Origin: Dendrophyllia cribrosa
Taxonomy: Eukaryota; Cnidaria; Anthozoa; Scleractinia; Dendrophylliidae
Direction: 5' to 3'
DNA length: 64,000 nt
Assembly (NCBI GenBank): GCA_024195265.1
Contig: JAJLRJ010000009.1
Span: 33,644,637-33,708,636, forward strand
The notes below the pieces were generated by a model, which was not told the DNA's origin, ran no database searches, and saw nothing but the letters and a program-made list of their open reading frames with translations. This document shows positions 1 through 14,100 of the stretch, piece by piece. A program made the translations under genes and the position numbers. The first letter of the stretch is position 1. Every line of letters starts with the position of its first letter.

Positions 1-1272
1 GTATGTTTTGTTTTCCCAATGTAGGTCATGTGATGTTCTCAAGGGAATTTGTCCTTTGTGTTTTCATAAATTATGCATACATATGCACGTGAAGAAAACA
101 AATTTTTAAAAGAAACAATTCTCTAGGGTAACATTACATGAACTACATTGGGAAAACAAAAAATACAAGCTAGAGGTTTATTTCAATTACATTCGCAACA
201 GAATCAGACTCGACCTCGTTTCCAGGGAATCTCTTCTAGGGTCCAGGAGCCCCGGAGTCCAACTTATTTTACAACCAAAATAAGTTCCGAAACCCTCTCC
301 ACCTCTTTTTATTCCGTCTCCCCTCTCTTTCACTCCCCCCCTCCTTACGAGCAAATCTGGTTCCGCTTCTGCATTCCCATGTCTATCATCGATAGTTAGC
401 GGAACGAGAGCCAATCAAATTCCTGGATTTACATAATATTATGACTTCGGCAAATATCGACTAACTTGCTACTCTGTACTACCCCTTATACCTATACAGT
501 TGATTTAGAGAAGTCATCGGACAAGTTTGGCTTGGAAGACACTTTGCAAAACGGCCTAAGGAGAATTCCTTGTGGATGCAAACGTTGAGTGAATATTTCA
601 TCACCTTGAATAAATGACTGTAAAGCATCAATAGCTTGCATCGATCCTGTCCTTAATTTCAGTAAGCTTAAACGTCGGAAGAGGAATTTTAGTTTCAAGA
701 TCTAGTACCAGAAGAAATAAAGCGTTCATTAAGTGACAGAAGCTAAACACTGTCCTATTGACACAGTGCTTGCAGAAACAGCAAAGGAGCAAAGTCTTAA
801 TATCGTACCCAGTCTGCAAGATGTCCCATTTCCAAGAATTAACTGAAGAGAAGAAGTTGCTGAGCAACTTGGAAAGGGGAGAATATCAGGAATCATGGGC
901 TTCTGAAAATACTTTTATAATTCGAAGGTTTTGTATTGTATATTGTAATGCTAGAAAAAAACTGTGTGTGTACGTAGAGAAATACATTTGGAATTCTCCA
1001 GTTCATGTTCCCGGCCGACGATGAATTGAAGAGCACGAGAGTTTGCGAATGTTCAATTTACGAAATAGTTTTTAATATCTAGTAACTAAATTCACATTAC
1101 GCAGAAATATAATATGCTTGGAAAACCAATATGTACTGTCTGTAGTAGAGGTGTCCGTATTACCAAGATAGCGTTTGTATGAAATTTGGTCTCTTTAGAC
1201 AAAGTGCACTGCCCGTAACAAGGGTGTCTGTATTATGAAGAACTAACAGAAATGTAAATTGTTGAGTAGCAG
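1..1272. other. Intergenic, no gene recognised
   Basis: Downstream of DDX47. Short minus-strand frames at 492-698 and 628-867 contain protein-like segments (LETKIPLPTFKLTEIKDRID; AIDALQSFIQGDEIFTQRL) that continue each other across a frame change, so a decayed coding fragment is possible, but I cannot name a family. A small palindrome (ACTTATTTT...AAAATAAGT) lies near 266-292. Confidence 0.3.
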
Positions 1273-1533
1273 CAGAAACCCATAAGTTGGTTGAAACGTG
1301 TAACGTGCATTCACAGCTTCCGAATATTCATTTTTTGCTTAGTACCATATTTGGAAACCCCTCGGTCCAGTCTTTAAGCGAGTGCTCTGTTCTAGCGAAT
1401 TGATTGGTTAATATTTTTATCTTGATTTTCCAAATATGGCTGTAACAACTTCTTTATAGCAAATTGAATAATCGGAAGCTTGTTTTGAAGCGTACAAGAG
1501 ACAGTTGCACGTTTCAACCCACTTATGGGTTCC
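1273..1533. mobile_element. MITE-like element, ~260 bp
   Basis: Inverted ends GAAACCCATAAGTTGGTTGA (from 1275) and the complement of CACGTTTCAACCCACTTATG plus GGTTCC (to 1533) match over about 30 bases with few changes. There is no coding capacity and I could not fix a target duplication. Confidence 0.55.
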
Positions 1534-1857
1534 TGGTAGTAGTTAGAAGTCATTTCTATCGAAATTGATAAAAAATGATAATGATAATCATAGCGCCTTC
1601 GTTTATGATATGGAAGGGCCAGGATAAATCAAACCTAAGATACATTTTTTTACAAGTAAAATTCTCACTATGTCTTGCCTGGGAATTCGTTCTATTGCGG
1701 TGTAAAAATAGCGATTTTTTGCTACATTAAATAAAACACCACAATTTATACAAATGTTTCACGTATGGATAAAGAACATCCTCATAAATTCCAACATAGT
1801 ATTACTCCATGCAAGTAAACGAATCTTGCATACGAACTGTAATGAATAACTCTGTTC

Positions 1858-1924
1858 TGGGCAGGACTTGACCCCATAATTTGTGGGACTCATGATTCAT
1901 TACTCTTCCGATTGAGACACCAAG
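1858..1924 (-). repeat. tRNA-like sequence (SINE head or tRNA pseudogene)
   Basis: The minus strand reads with an A-box-like CTCAATCGGAAGAGT and a B-box-like GGGGTCAAGTCC at the right spacing. The acceptor stem does not pair convincingly, so I call it a SINE head or pseudogene rather than a working tRNA. Confidence 0.4.
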
Positions 1925-1987
1925 GACAGATGTTAGGGCAAATGAATCGACAAATGAAAGCACCATTTGTCATCTCCAGAGTCGAAC

Positions 1988-1993
1988 TTTATT
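1988..1993 (-). terminator. Candidate poly(A) signal overlapping the DDX47 stop codon
   Basis: The minus strand reads AAATAAAG at the end of the last exon, so the AATAAA hexamer spans the TAA stop. I see no other AATAAA on this strand in the following ~900 bases (down to about 1020). If it is used, the 3' UTR would be only about 10-30 nt long. Confidence 0.5.
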
Positions 1994-2120
1994 TAAATTT
2001 CTTTCCCTTTTTATTCCCGGCGCTACCGAACTTCTTCTTCTTGCTCGGCATTCTAATCTCTTGTCCCTCGCCTTCATCTTCGAATGGCCTTTTCTTCTTC
2101 TCCTGGATCTCTCTCAGCTC
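1989..2120 (-). CDS. DDX47: DDX47 exon 15: basic C-terminal tail and stop
   Basis: This last exon encodes residues 401-443 and the stop. It starts after an AG acceptor (complement CT at 2121-2122) and ends at TAA (complement at 1989-1991). The tail has two lysine clusters (KKKR and KKKK) and a final KKGKKFK, as expected for a nucleolar localisation tail. An AATAAA hexamer (complement at 1988-1993) contains the stop codon itself. Confidence 0.92.
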   Translation of the reverse strand, partial: ELREIQEKKKRPFEDEGEGQEIRMPSKKKKFGSAGNKKGKKFK

Positions 2121-5100
2121 CTGTGAGAAAAACATGAAATTCAACAGTCAGTAAAAATGAGCGTAATGCGAGGAAGGACCGCAGAAATTATCTGTTTATC
2201 ACGTGTCTGTTGTCGGTACCGCGATTTGGGGAAATGTGGGGGCGGGTGCTTTACGAGATCCATACTTTAAAAACTGCACTGAAAACTGTTCACTTTAATA
2301 GACAATTAATGCTGTTCTTTTTGTGAGCAATACTAGTCTCGAATCAGTATGGTCATCTTCAGCGTGGCAGTTTCGATATTTTATGTACATAAATCTATAT
2401 TTTAATTATCATTCTTACCTATTTACTCATGCGCGTAGCGGCATGAGTTATAAAATGGGCTTCGTTTTTCTTTTTATTATTTTTTTTTGTGTCACGATTT
2501 TGCATGCAAATTTATTCACGCATATTTTAAATTGTGTATTACCGGTTCACAACTTTGCCTTTTACACTTCCGGTTTAGTGACTTCCGGCTACTCAAACTT
2601 CCGGCAAAACATCGTTACTGAAGTGTCACGACAGCGTCTTCTACAACTCTACTCACATTAGTAATGTTCACGTCAGGTATATATTATTTTCACAAGAAAG
2701 ACTTGCTTCATTGTGGTACAGACTTCATTTATAAACATTCAATAGTAACGTGGTTTGCAGGTAAGATGACTGAATGAAAGAAGTAACTCTTCTCCATGTC
2801 GGACGTCTTCTTATCTTGTTTAAATTATTAAAATATAAATTGCTTTTTTTCTTATGGTACATTAAAGTATAAGACAAATGTTTGATACTCATGACAAACA
2901 TTTTCCGTCATTTGGTCTTATTGGTGTATAAGTCAGTCCTGTATTTCTCCCATAGAGGTGTACGTTGCTTTTATACACAGCATACAACTTGAGGCCGAAT
3001 TTGTCGCGATTCTGAAAAAACTAAGAGCTATTTTTAATCAGAGGTCTTCCGAGGCAGAAATGCCAAACATCGATCTCTCGCACTGATAAGCATATTGTCA
3101 ATTTATTTCCCGTTTTACTGCCGATTCTTTGCAATGTCTGTATCGTATCGGAGCAGTCCTCGCTGCCTGTGGTGAGTAATTTCAAGACTTTTTTCAAGAA
3201 AGAACAATAGAAACACACGGCAAAACAGCGTCGTTACTTCAGCCCATCAGATTTAATAAAACATCCGGACTTTGGGACTGGACTTCTGTGGATTATGGAC
3301 TAAGGAATGCGTGTCATATTAATGTCGATTTTTACTGACTTTATTGCTTTTTGTGGTTACTAGGTTACTAGTAACCACTATGTTGTCACCTGTGTAAGTA
3401 AGTCCGACTTTCCGAAGCGCGAAGTTGCGCGAAGTTGTGCTGTACGATGAGACAGTTCTGATAGCTTTGGATTAATAGACGACTCGATTGTCAAGGCAGT
3501 TCTGTTTGTACGTGCGCGCTTTGGATTCGTGGAAAAGGTAAACGGAGCTTTCTCGTTCTTTTTACTACTTTACCAAGCACAGCTTTCACCAAATGTGGCC
3601 AAGTATTGTTTTCAAAGATTATTTTAGGTGTTTTCGTGGTTTGGAAAAAGGTTTTAGTGAAAAATGGAGCTGTGAATCGAAGTGTTTGTTTGCAGACCAC
3701 GAGCTATCCGAACTCATGATTCAAATGCCGCCAGCATTTCATTTCTGTACCTTTGACCATTCAGAACTGTTTTTTTTATTAGCGAAAGCATTATGCGAAT
3801 CATTTTTCCGGATAAGATTGGCATTCTATTACACAGGAAAAGTCGGCGATTTTAGAAAGCATAATAAAAATAGATTAATTGCTGAATTGAATTATTTTGT
3901 GATGTTTATTATATTTTCGCAGACGCTAGCCGGTTCCTCGCAGTAATTAGGATACAATAAATCGCCAAGACTTCCAGAAGCAGAAAATCACTGAATTCTG
4001 AAAGGTGTTTATTCAAGGAAATATGAGTTTCATTCAAAAGTTTCGACCTTTTATAGAAAATATATTTTGGATTCAGTGCATATGAAAACAGCTAATCAAA
4101 TTACATTTGACATAAAATTTGCATAAAGCAAAATTGTGTATTTGCGACAACACTTTGAAGAAACTGTGAAGCCTGGAAAAAAACTTATTATAGATGGCAA
4201 AATCAAAGCATTTTTTTAAAGAACCAGCTTTAAGTTATGGAAACATTTCATTTCGATTTGGTCTTAAAATCACGGAAAGATTTTAGTGAATGCGTCACGC
4301 AACGTTTATTTACAAAATGTTTGACCAATTCATAGCAATTCTCACCAAAGATTTGAAAACTTTAAAAAAATCCCGGATCTCCTGAATGCGATTTCCTGTT
4401 TATCTAGGGCCCACAAAAAGTTAATGGCAATCCGGGCAGGAGGGGGAATCTGGGTTAAAAATCAAGGTGCGAGGGTTGGTCGGCCTGGCCGGGAAATCCG
4501 GGCGGGGGAGGGGTAAAAAAATATTGCATCCGTCGGGGGAGGGGGATTTTTTCTGAAATAACCCATTTTACACCGGTTGCATGCGATTTAGTAACACAGG
4601 AAAACTAAGTATTTATATTGATTATCAATTTTCTTTTTACAGCATGTCCTCGACTGCCTATTTTTTCAAGTAGTCTTTTCAAATGTAACAGAAATAATTC
4701 AGGCCGGCTTGGAAAGTAATAGACGAGTGTGGATTTGATCGGGAATCAATAAATTAAACATTAAAAGCGAGTACAGGAAAATTGGTAACTTCAATCAACG
4801 CCTCTTAGAGTCTCATGCGCATGAGTATAGGCTAAGTGTAGCCTCTTGTTTAAATTTAATTGATTGTTGTATGTTGTAATGTTACCATCTATTTATGCAT
4901 TTTAATGCATTTTATAATTTTAATTAAGTACTACTGCGATCAAATTTTTAATTTTCATTTTTTTTCATCTTCGTGTACAATTAGACTTTCTTACTCATCT
5001 TGCCAAATTTCAATCCAATACGAACATCAGAAGTCATTTTATTTTAACTTTTATGTCCGAGAATTTGCGGCCGCCATTAATCAACCTTGTTCCAAGGCTT

Positions 5101-8100
5101 GGTTGCGAATGGGATAAAGTGACGTCAAAGGCTTAGCCTGCGGACAGGCTTCCAGTGGGACAGCGGGGTCATACGAAGAAGGGAAGCCTGCACGCATCCT
5201 TCACAATCGCGGCTGCCGCCCACAAGAACCCGCGGATTGCTTTAGCTTGTCAACTGTCAAATTTTAACCAATCAGCGCGCCCCGGAAGTCAAAATTCAAA
5301 ATCAAGGTAAACAAATGATGATACACATGAAATCTAGGCGCTCGGTCGCTCGCGAGCGCCATGTCTCACGGAGAAACTCCCACAATTACCATACTTTCAG
5401 CCTCTGCAATTCAATACCTTAAAGCGGATAAATTTCGGAAATTTTCATTGACGTGTTGTTTACACACCCGTTCGCCACAATGTCTGCACGCATTCGTCAG
5501 AATGTCTGGGATTCTGAGAAATATTTCATGTGCTTGAATTCAGAACTAAGTGAAAACGTTATAGTGTACCTGACAAAAATAATTCTGAACAGAAAGAAAC
5601 GAGTAATTTCTTTAATAATTTCTAATTTCTCTAATCTCTCTAATAATTTCTCTACCGGAAATGAAAAACTACGATTTCGTCATGAATAATTAAAATCCAC
5701 CAATCAGCGCTTTTTGGTTTGCGTCCAAAATTTGGACGCAGACATTCGATATTCTGAAACTTGCGTGCAGGCTCCCCTTCGTTGCCGGCGCTTCGCGCCG
5801 GAAACTAGCGCCCCTCCAAACCAGGAGCCTGTTCGCAGGCTATCAAAGGCTCAAACATACCTCACGGGTTGAAATTATAATAACAATAAGTATTGAAAAT
5901 CACGCGAAAAGCAACAAAAACATTGGACTAATTTTCTTCGGAGATATTAATATGTTTGCTATCTTAAATTCGAAGTCAAATAATGTTTTTGATTGATTGA
6001 TTGATTGATTCTTTGTGTTACTTTACGGGAGACTATGTCCTCGATGTAATGAAGTAGCTTGACTGCTAGCTGGCCCTTTTCAGTGAAACGAGCGGGCGAC
6101 TCACACTGGGAACTAATCACGAAAACAAGCTCGGCGAGACTGGAGCGAGCGAACGAACGAGCTGAGGGGAAACTGGTTCGCTCGCCGCTCGGATCGCCGC
6201 TCGCGTATTTGCTCTCCCGCTCGACTATCCGGAGAGGGACTCTAGCAGTTTATGAAGTAGCTTGAGTGTCTGGCTCGAAATTATTTCCTCCCAGTAGGTT
6301 CAACCATGCCGCCACCATAATACATCATTAAGTTAACGAAACGAGTACCGCGCTGAATTTTTCGACTTGAAAGCCAGCAGTTGGAAACCTGGTCTTTAAC
6401 GTTCTGACATTATTCCACAATTTCCGTCTCCCTTCAGGTTCTTTACCAATACAAGGGGTATAATAAGGCATCCTCTTACCATCTTAGCGTATCTCTGGGC
6501 CTCCGTGACCCGCTCCATCAGTAGCAACACTTCTTCCTCTACTGTGGGATAAAGTGGAAGTTTCTTGCCAATTAGCTGCTCGATTCGCTGATATAGTTCC
6601 ACGTCGTACCTGAAAAAAAATGTTAAGTTCCAAGTTAGAGCAGTTGTCAAAACCAATCGTGACTTGTCTGCACGCGTTTTCCCGCGCTTGGCGCCAGCTG
6701 CATGTACTTGCTTTGACTTGCGATTGGCTCATTCGATTGTCTGCTGTGATTGGCCAGAGTGAAGAATTCCAGAGTGATACTTACAAGGCGCGACGATTGC
6801 TGTGATTGCACCGTTTTCCCGCGCTTGGCGCCGATTAAATTAATGTCGCGTTGTTTACGTTTGTTGTAATTGGCCAGATGCGAGCTTAGGTTTGGTTTCA
6901 CTGCTGTCATTAACGAGCCCAACTTACTGTGTTACAAAGGTTATAGAGCGGCCTGAGCGACCAGCTCTTGCTGTTCGTCCAACTCGATGAATATAATCCT
7001 AAAAGAAGAAAAATTACGTGTGTGAGAAGGGAAAAAAAAGCTGTGCACATAATAAATAAAAATAAAATAAATCACTTTATTTGAGTGTCAAAGGTATTTA
7101 GCACGGAGTACTAATTGGGGGCACTGTCCAGATCTAATTGGAATTTGGAAGTGTTAGTTTTTCAGGAGAGGGGAAAACCGGAGTAACCGGAGAAAAACCT
7201 CTCGGAGCAAGGAGAGAACCAACAACAAATTGAACCCACATGACATCGCCTCCGAGTATCGAACCCGGTGGTGGGTGGTGGGAGGCAAGTGCTCTCACCA
7301 ATACACCACCCCTGCTCCCCAAGCATGAGTGTTTTTATACTAGCTTGGGCTTGATGTTTGTTCCAGTACTATATTTCAAGTTTTTATCACCTGTTTTTAT
7401 AGCAAAACAAGAATGATTTCGTACGCACTACCTATTCTATTCTAATTTCACGTTCAGGACCACATCATCGGGGCCTAATTGTTTGAAAGCTGATAAGCGC
7501 TCACTTGGGATTAAAATTTTATTTATCTTGTTTAAGAATGTTTTCAAAAGCTAATTTTAAGCTAGAAGCGAAGACAGGTCAAGTTCGAAACTGAAGGGCA
7601 ACAGGTCTTTAAAAATATTTTCCTTGATTTGTTATTGACTGGATTCAAAATTGACGATAATCCTGGGTGAGCTTAGGCCCGGGTCAAACGTCGTACTTCA
7701 CATGAGCCGCCCCTAATTACAGTTATGTCGACTCAAATTAATTAAGGTCGCCTGGTAAGTCAAACGTCGAACTTAATTCAGCCGAACTTAACCTCTGCCG
7801 TTCCTCACGGCTGCACCAGCCGCGAAGAACGGCTAGCCGATACAAATACAATCAGTCAAACTTAACTAAGTCAAACGTCGAACTTCACATGAGCCAAACT
7901 TAATTAATTGAGTTCGGCTCATGTGAACTACGGTGTTTGACCCGAGCCTTAATCGCGCCTCTTTGAACAACCCCGCCCTGGGGTTGGAGAAATATCCAAT
8001 GGGAAGAAAGGACCAACATACTAGGTGGCCAAATCAACTGGCAGGACTTGATTGTCACAAATGGGTACCAGAAGATGCATATTTTCTTTTTGGTGCAATT

Positions 8101-11100
8101 TGGCGCCACTTTAGCAAACCAAAGAGGCAACGCCCAGAACCGCGCCAACAATAGGGGGCATATGACTTCTGATAATGGTTCATGATGTCCTAGTCTTCTA
8201 CGCAGCCGTTATTAGGGCTCGTTACGCAACGCTCCTTCCGTCCGGGATGCCAATGTTTTCATGCAGCGACGGAGCTTTATTTATATGACACACATTTTCA
8301 GTACTTACCTTTGAATGTGTTGGTATATCAAAATTAATCACCACGTCCACATGTGGAATGTCCAGTCCCCTGCTCGCCACATCTGTTGCTATCAGAATTG
8401 AACGGTCCTTGGACTTAAATTTGTTTAAAGCGCCCAGTCGCTTTGACTGAAAATCGAGAAGAAAAATCGTGCATTTTAAAATTGCAACACATTTACCTTC
8501 ACATACAAGTCTGGCTGAATCTTGCAAAGGCTCAATAAGTTCAATTATTATTCGACATAGCATTCTAGAGTGCAAATACGCATCAAAACGAGTCAAATAT
8601 GACACGTTATTACACTCTTCTGACCGCGCTCTAGGAAAATAGTTTCAAAAACTTAGTTTTAGGAGAAGATTACTATCGTATATAATAAACAATTTATTCA
8701 GCGAAAAGTTGTGTAATACGGCTGGGCATTTTTAATATAGAATAACCTCTATATATAGCAAGCTGCCCCAAATAGACGAGGCATATCTGTCGAGAAACGA
8801 AGCCCGCGAACAGAAAGCTTTCTCGAAGGTTAAGCGCAAAGGGACCATAATTCCCCTTCTCTCCCCTTCACTCTCCCTCTGGAGACAGGATTTTGATAAA
8901 AAGATGCTGTTTTGCGAGTCTTTAAAGCAAGCGATGGTGAGTAAATGAATTCAACAGACTTGTTCCTGACAGTGCATTGCATACAAAATACCACATGGTT
9001 TGCAGCAAGGTGACACCTTCAGAACTTTTTACTTTTCCTCAAGCATTAGAATACCACAAGTTGAAAGAACACAACATAGGCTGAGTGCTGCTGAGGACTG
9101 GGTGATTTGTATCATTTATTGCACATTGTGGATAGACACAGGGCTTTCATTTAAGTTAACCTCCACTGTTATTACAAATTGATGTTAAATTAATGGAAAT
9201 AAAGTCTAAATTTCAACTCTTTTGATAACAAGTGGAAAGAAAATTTTAGCGCAAAAAAAAAAAAATTGGATTTGAAAATCGCATATTTTTGCTGTTAAAT
9301 TTCTTGTGCACTGCCATTTTGATTTTTAACCCGCGAATAAGCGCATGCGTAATGAACGGGTTATCGGTAACGGTGGCTTAAATTCAGTCACTCCTTCCAT
9401 CAGTTGTAAACTTAGTGACGTAATGCTCTGTTACGAATGCGTTTCGTAACAAGAACAACGTGAATCCAGCGATGACAATAACTAATTTGTTGTAAACGAA
9501 TATAAACAACAATAAGCTTAAAGATGTTTCGCATTCGGAGTCTTTAATGCAACCTAAAAATCGATCTAAAAGGATTTTTCAACCGAGACACGCGTTTTGA
9601 TGCGTATCTACCTTGAAATAATAAAATTTAGTCTTTGCTAAGCATGTGTTCCTCGGTGGTCAAAAGGTTTAGTGTCGGGATTTGAAGTCGGGAGGTGCGA
9701 GTTCAAGTCCAGTTCAGGACCTTTTTTCCCTTTCTTTTTTCTTTCTTCTTGGCCAGGAGCCCTGTTCTTGGCGGACTGGACATTATGAAAGTAATGTACT
9801 GTTTTTCTTTTTACGTTCGTCAAAAATCCTTACGTTTAATTTTTAACAAATATCGAACCGTATCAGGGTGGAAACATAAGCTTACCGCGATATTGCGTTA
9901 CGCGTTGGCATTTCTTATTCACGGGTTGTCTCTTAGGAGCCTTTGATTTTGATTTAATGTGGTTGCCTTTGCATGCCACAATTGGGCAACTACATGTATA
10001 TGATGTCATAAAAATTCAAAATGGTGGTGCACGGCAAATTTAAAAGCGAAAATAGGTGATATTCATATCCAATAATTATTGTTTTGTACACTAACATTTT
10101 GTGGAGGCGTGGTAGTCTAGTGGTTAGCGCATTGGTTTTTCAACCTGAAGGTCGGTGGTTCAAGCCTGGTCTCTGCCATCGTGTTGTTTCCTTAGACAAG
10201 AAACTTTGCTCCATGTTGTCTCTCTTCACCCAGGTGTATAAATGGGTACTGGCATCATAATGCTGGGGGGTAACCTTGCGATGGACTAGCATCCCATCCA
10301 GGGGGGAGTAGTAATACTCTCAGTCGCTTCATGCTACAGAAACCGAGTTAAGCTCTGGCAGTTGTGAACCATTAGGCTTGTGAAGACTTACATTAAAATT
10401 TACTTTCCACTTGCTATTGCTTTTCAGTTATTATTTCCATCAATTTAATATCAATTTGTTGTAACAGTGGGCTTGGAATTTTCCTCAACCATTACGCATT
10501 TGAGCCCGGGATACTAACAGAAACAAAACACTCACATCAACATTTCCTAACTCTTCTTCTTTCGTTCAAGAATTTTATTTTTTCCTGATCATTTTCAGAC
10601 CTGTGTCAACCCTAATTTCATTTCATTTTTTATAATTGACAACTCAAAAGAGTTTCTTTACCTGACTCAATTGTCCATGAAGAGGAACAGCTTGAAGACC
10701 AAGATTTCTCAACATCAATGTCACTCTCTGCACATTATTACATGTACCACAAAACACCATGAATGTGTTTCCAGCTAATTCATTGAGTACAGACACCAAG
10801 TAACAGTCCTGTATAGAGGAACGAGCACAAATATATAGATTACTTCATGGGCAGTGCGGGCATACGGTATTTACGCACGTATTTACGCAGCGAACGAGTG
10901 AGATTTCTGATACAAACCAACGAGTGCATTAATGCCGTACAAAGTACTGCCCATGCTGTGATTTGTTTATTTTATACATTTGTGATTGGACGAAATGCTT
11001 TTTTCACGTGTGAGAAAGTCGTTTCGCCATTCTGATTGGTGCGAACCCCGAACAGTGTTTTCCATGCCAAATTTTAATAGAAAATCTCAATAAGTATGAA

Positions 11101-14100
11101 ATAAAGTGTAATACAAAACGTCTCCCAAACTGAAGGATCTGATCTACAGTGTACTGTTATATATTTTCGTATTTTTATTTTGGTGGTGATGAGACCGCTA
11201 GCCCCTCACTGGTTTGATTCCTGGACTCAGCATCATAACCAGGTTAAATTTGTTCAGTTGTTGGTGCTCTGTTTTTTTCTCCTTCCTAAAAAACAAACAC
11301 TATTTCAAATTCCCATTTGATCGTTGCTGCAGACAACTTTTTATGAATCATGACACTGCAAAAGGAAAGAGTGGAGACTCAAACTTTACCTTATATTTAT
11401 TTGGAACAAACAGATAACTCTGTTGTAATTTGTCTACTGTTGTATATCTGAAAAGAGAAAAAAGAAGGAGATTCAGCTTTAATGCCACTGTACTACAACT
11501 ACAAAATGTTTGGAAAATGACATTTGACCTTGTCTTCTGCCCTACACAAAATTTCAGAATGCATATAAATGTAATGGCTCTGTTAAATAAGCAGACATTT
11601 GTGGGAGAAAAATGTGATAGGCTCTAAGAACGTCAGGGTTGGAGGCTACTAACTCCTTTGCTTACATTGTACACCGGGCATTTCAGCTGATGTTGTCGCT
11701 GTATTGAGAATTTAATTCATTGTATAGTAAAGTCGCACATGAGATACAGGCGGCCCATGCAGATGGAGCTTAACCCGTTTTCTGTAGCATGAAGCAACTA
11801 GGATTGTTATATAGCTGCAGGGCTAAAAATTAACTCCAGTGCTTGGTGGCCAGTCGGGTCAGTTTTCTTGAATTCTTAGTGGCCCATCCCAAATTAAAGT
11901 AGCCCTAAATTTCCTCTAGTTTAAAACGAAAGTTGAAAGTCTGTTCTCAAGGCGAAAACATCTGCGACTTTGAAACCGTCCCGCACAGAACTCTGGGTAA
12001 GTCTAGAGTCACGTGGCAATCACAAAAATGGTGTCTAGATGTTGTGAATGTGGATCACTTGTGAAACTAACGTTTAAACGGCTCGGAATTTTCCACTTCA
12101 GAGCTAAAAATTCACTAAAATTGATGAACTTAGAGTTAAGGAAAAGAAAAGAAGAGAAATGTAGTCCAATTAAACCACATATTTAGTTTTATTTTAACTT
12201 TTTACTTCGCATAATCTACATTGCAACTTTTTGAAAATTCTTTATCATAGTCGCACATTGGGCGATCAAACCTCAACTTTTGGTGGCCCTGGTGAGTTTT
12301 AAATCGCCAAGTGCTGGCGACTGGGCGACTGCCAATTTTTAGCACTGTAGCTGGAGTTTTTCTCAATACCATGCGCACGTTGATTGGTTGATTCATGATC
12401 ACATGACATCTAACAAACAAACCGTTTCCTGCCAATTGTCCTAAGCGGACAACATTTGCAAAAGCGGGCAACAATTTTGATTACGTGGTGATTATGATGC
12501 GATTGATGTTTACCGTGAGTGCTCGGTGCGTCTTTCAAACTGTGTTGTGTTGTGTTTGTTGTGTTGCTATATAGTAAATCACTTAATGGCTAATCCCTCA
12601 AGAAACAGTGAAATTTGTTTCCTTTGAATCTAGATTTCCCTTGGGACCAGTCATTATGTGTTTAGTATTATGCTGGGTTACCCCCAGTATTATGTTGCCA
12701 GCACTCATTATTTTATCCACCTGGGTGGGAACAGACAATGTGGAGTAAAGTTTGTTGTCTAAGGAAACAACATGACATGACAGCTTCAGTCAAATGCGCT
12801 TACAGTGTACCTCCGCACCTTCACAAATTCATTATTTTGTATATAATTTATGTATACATAATTTAATATAAAAACTAATTTAAACTCACTTTGTTGCAAC
12901 CTCAACTTTGACTGGATTTTGTAAGGATGCTCTCTGAAGTTTTTGAACCTGAGAGAAAACATGGATAGAGAATGTGAAAAATGGCTTGCTGATTATAATA
13001 AGGATGATGCTCTTGACTACATTCATAAGCAAAGTGACTGTTGTGTAAACATTGTAAACAGTTCTTATATATGATCACATATCCTTGTATTTATACATGA
13101 CTGGATTGTACAGTATATCGCATAAAGCAACTTTAGATATGTATATGTTGTGGTTTAAATTTTTCTTTGGTTCGAAAAAATTTCAAACCATGATTGCAGT
13201 CAAGGTCAAGTGCTCCATTGGCAAGCAATTTGCCATTACCCATTTAATACTACAGTACTGCTCAAATGTAAGTTCACAGTCCCTTGTGTCTTGATCCTCT
13301 TGCCTCAAGATTTGAAAATTTTGAGGATTGAGTCTCAAGTCGAGTTACGAGACTTTCAAGAAGAGTCTTTAGAATTTTGAGAACTAATGAGCTCATTGCT
13401 TGACCGATCGCTCGAGAAATAAATTAGACAAACAGACCACTCCTGCCCCGCAAGTGTTGCACACATGCAACCTTCAGGTCAAAGTAAGCGTGATCTACAA
13501 AACTCGTCTTGTCAGCAATCGCTCACTCTTTTTGGTGCAACACTTGCACTTTTGAAGCAAAAACTAAGTTTCAAATACCAATTGAAACTTACCGGTATTA
13601 ACAATTTTCACTTCTTTCAGTCCTTTGCCTGTCTTAAATTTTTTTATTTTTTCAGTTTTTTTAAAGTTGAAAGAACAAGTAGGAGAAGACACTGTCAGAA
13701 TACAACTGTTGACCTTAGAATACACATGTACATGTACATGTACATGTACATGTAAGACAAAATCTCAAGCCTGTTCAACACATATATGTATATTATTTAG
13801 ATCAATATTCTTTGATCCCTATATCAGGGTTCGACATCTCCGCTAGCCCGGTAGCCCGATGCTAGTGAAAATTAGCTCGGGCTAGTAAAATTTCCCGTTT
13901 ACTAGCCCGCGGGCTTGTAGAAAATTTAAAGAATTAATATTTAATTTGATTCTTTCAAGTCCATAGTTATTTACGAGGACAAAAACGTAAAGTTATAAGG
14001 ATAATAATAATAAAGAAAGTATAAAACTATCATTCTATGGCGTTCTTCTTGGCTTTCACATGTCGATCGTAAATACAACTGGGACCCAGACCCTACGCTT

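Noticed and set aside
10104..10190. tRNA gene
   Set aside because: Internal promoter boxes are present but the stems pair poorly, and the same sequence continues into a dispersed SINE body found elsewhere in the window.
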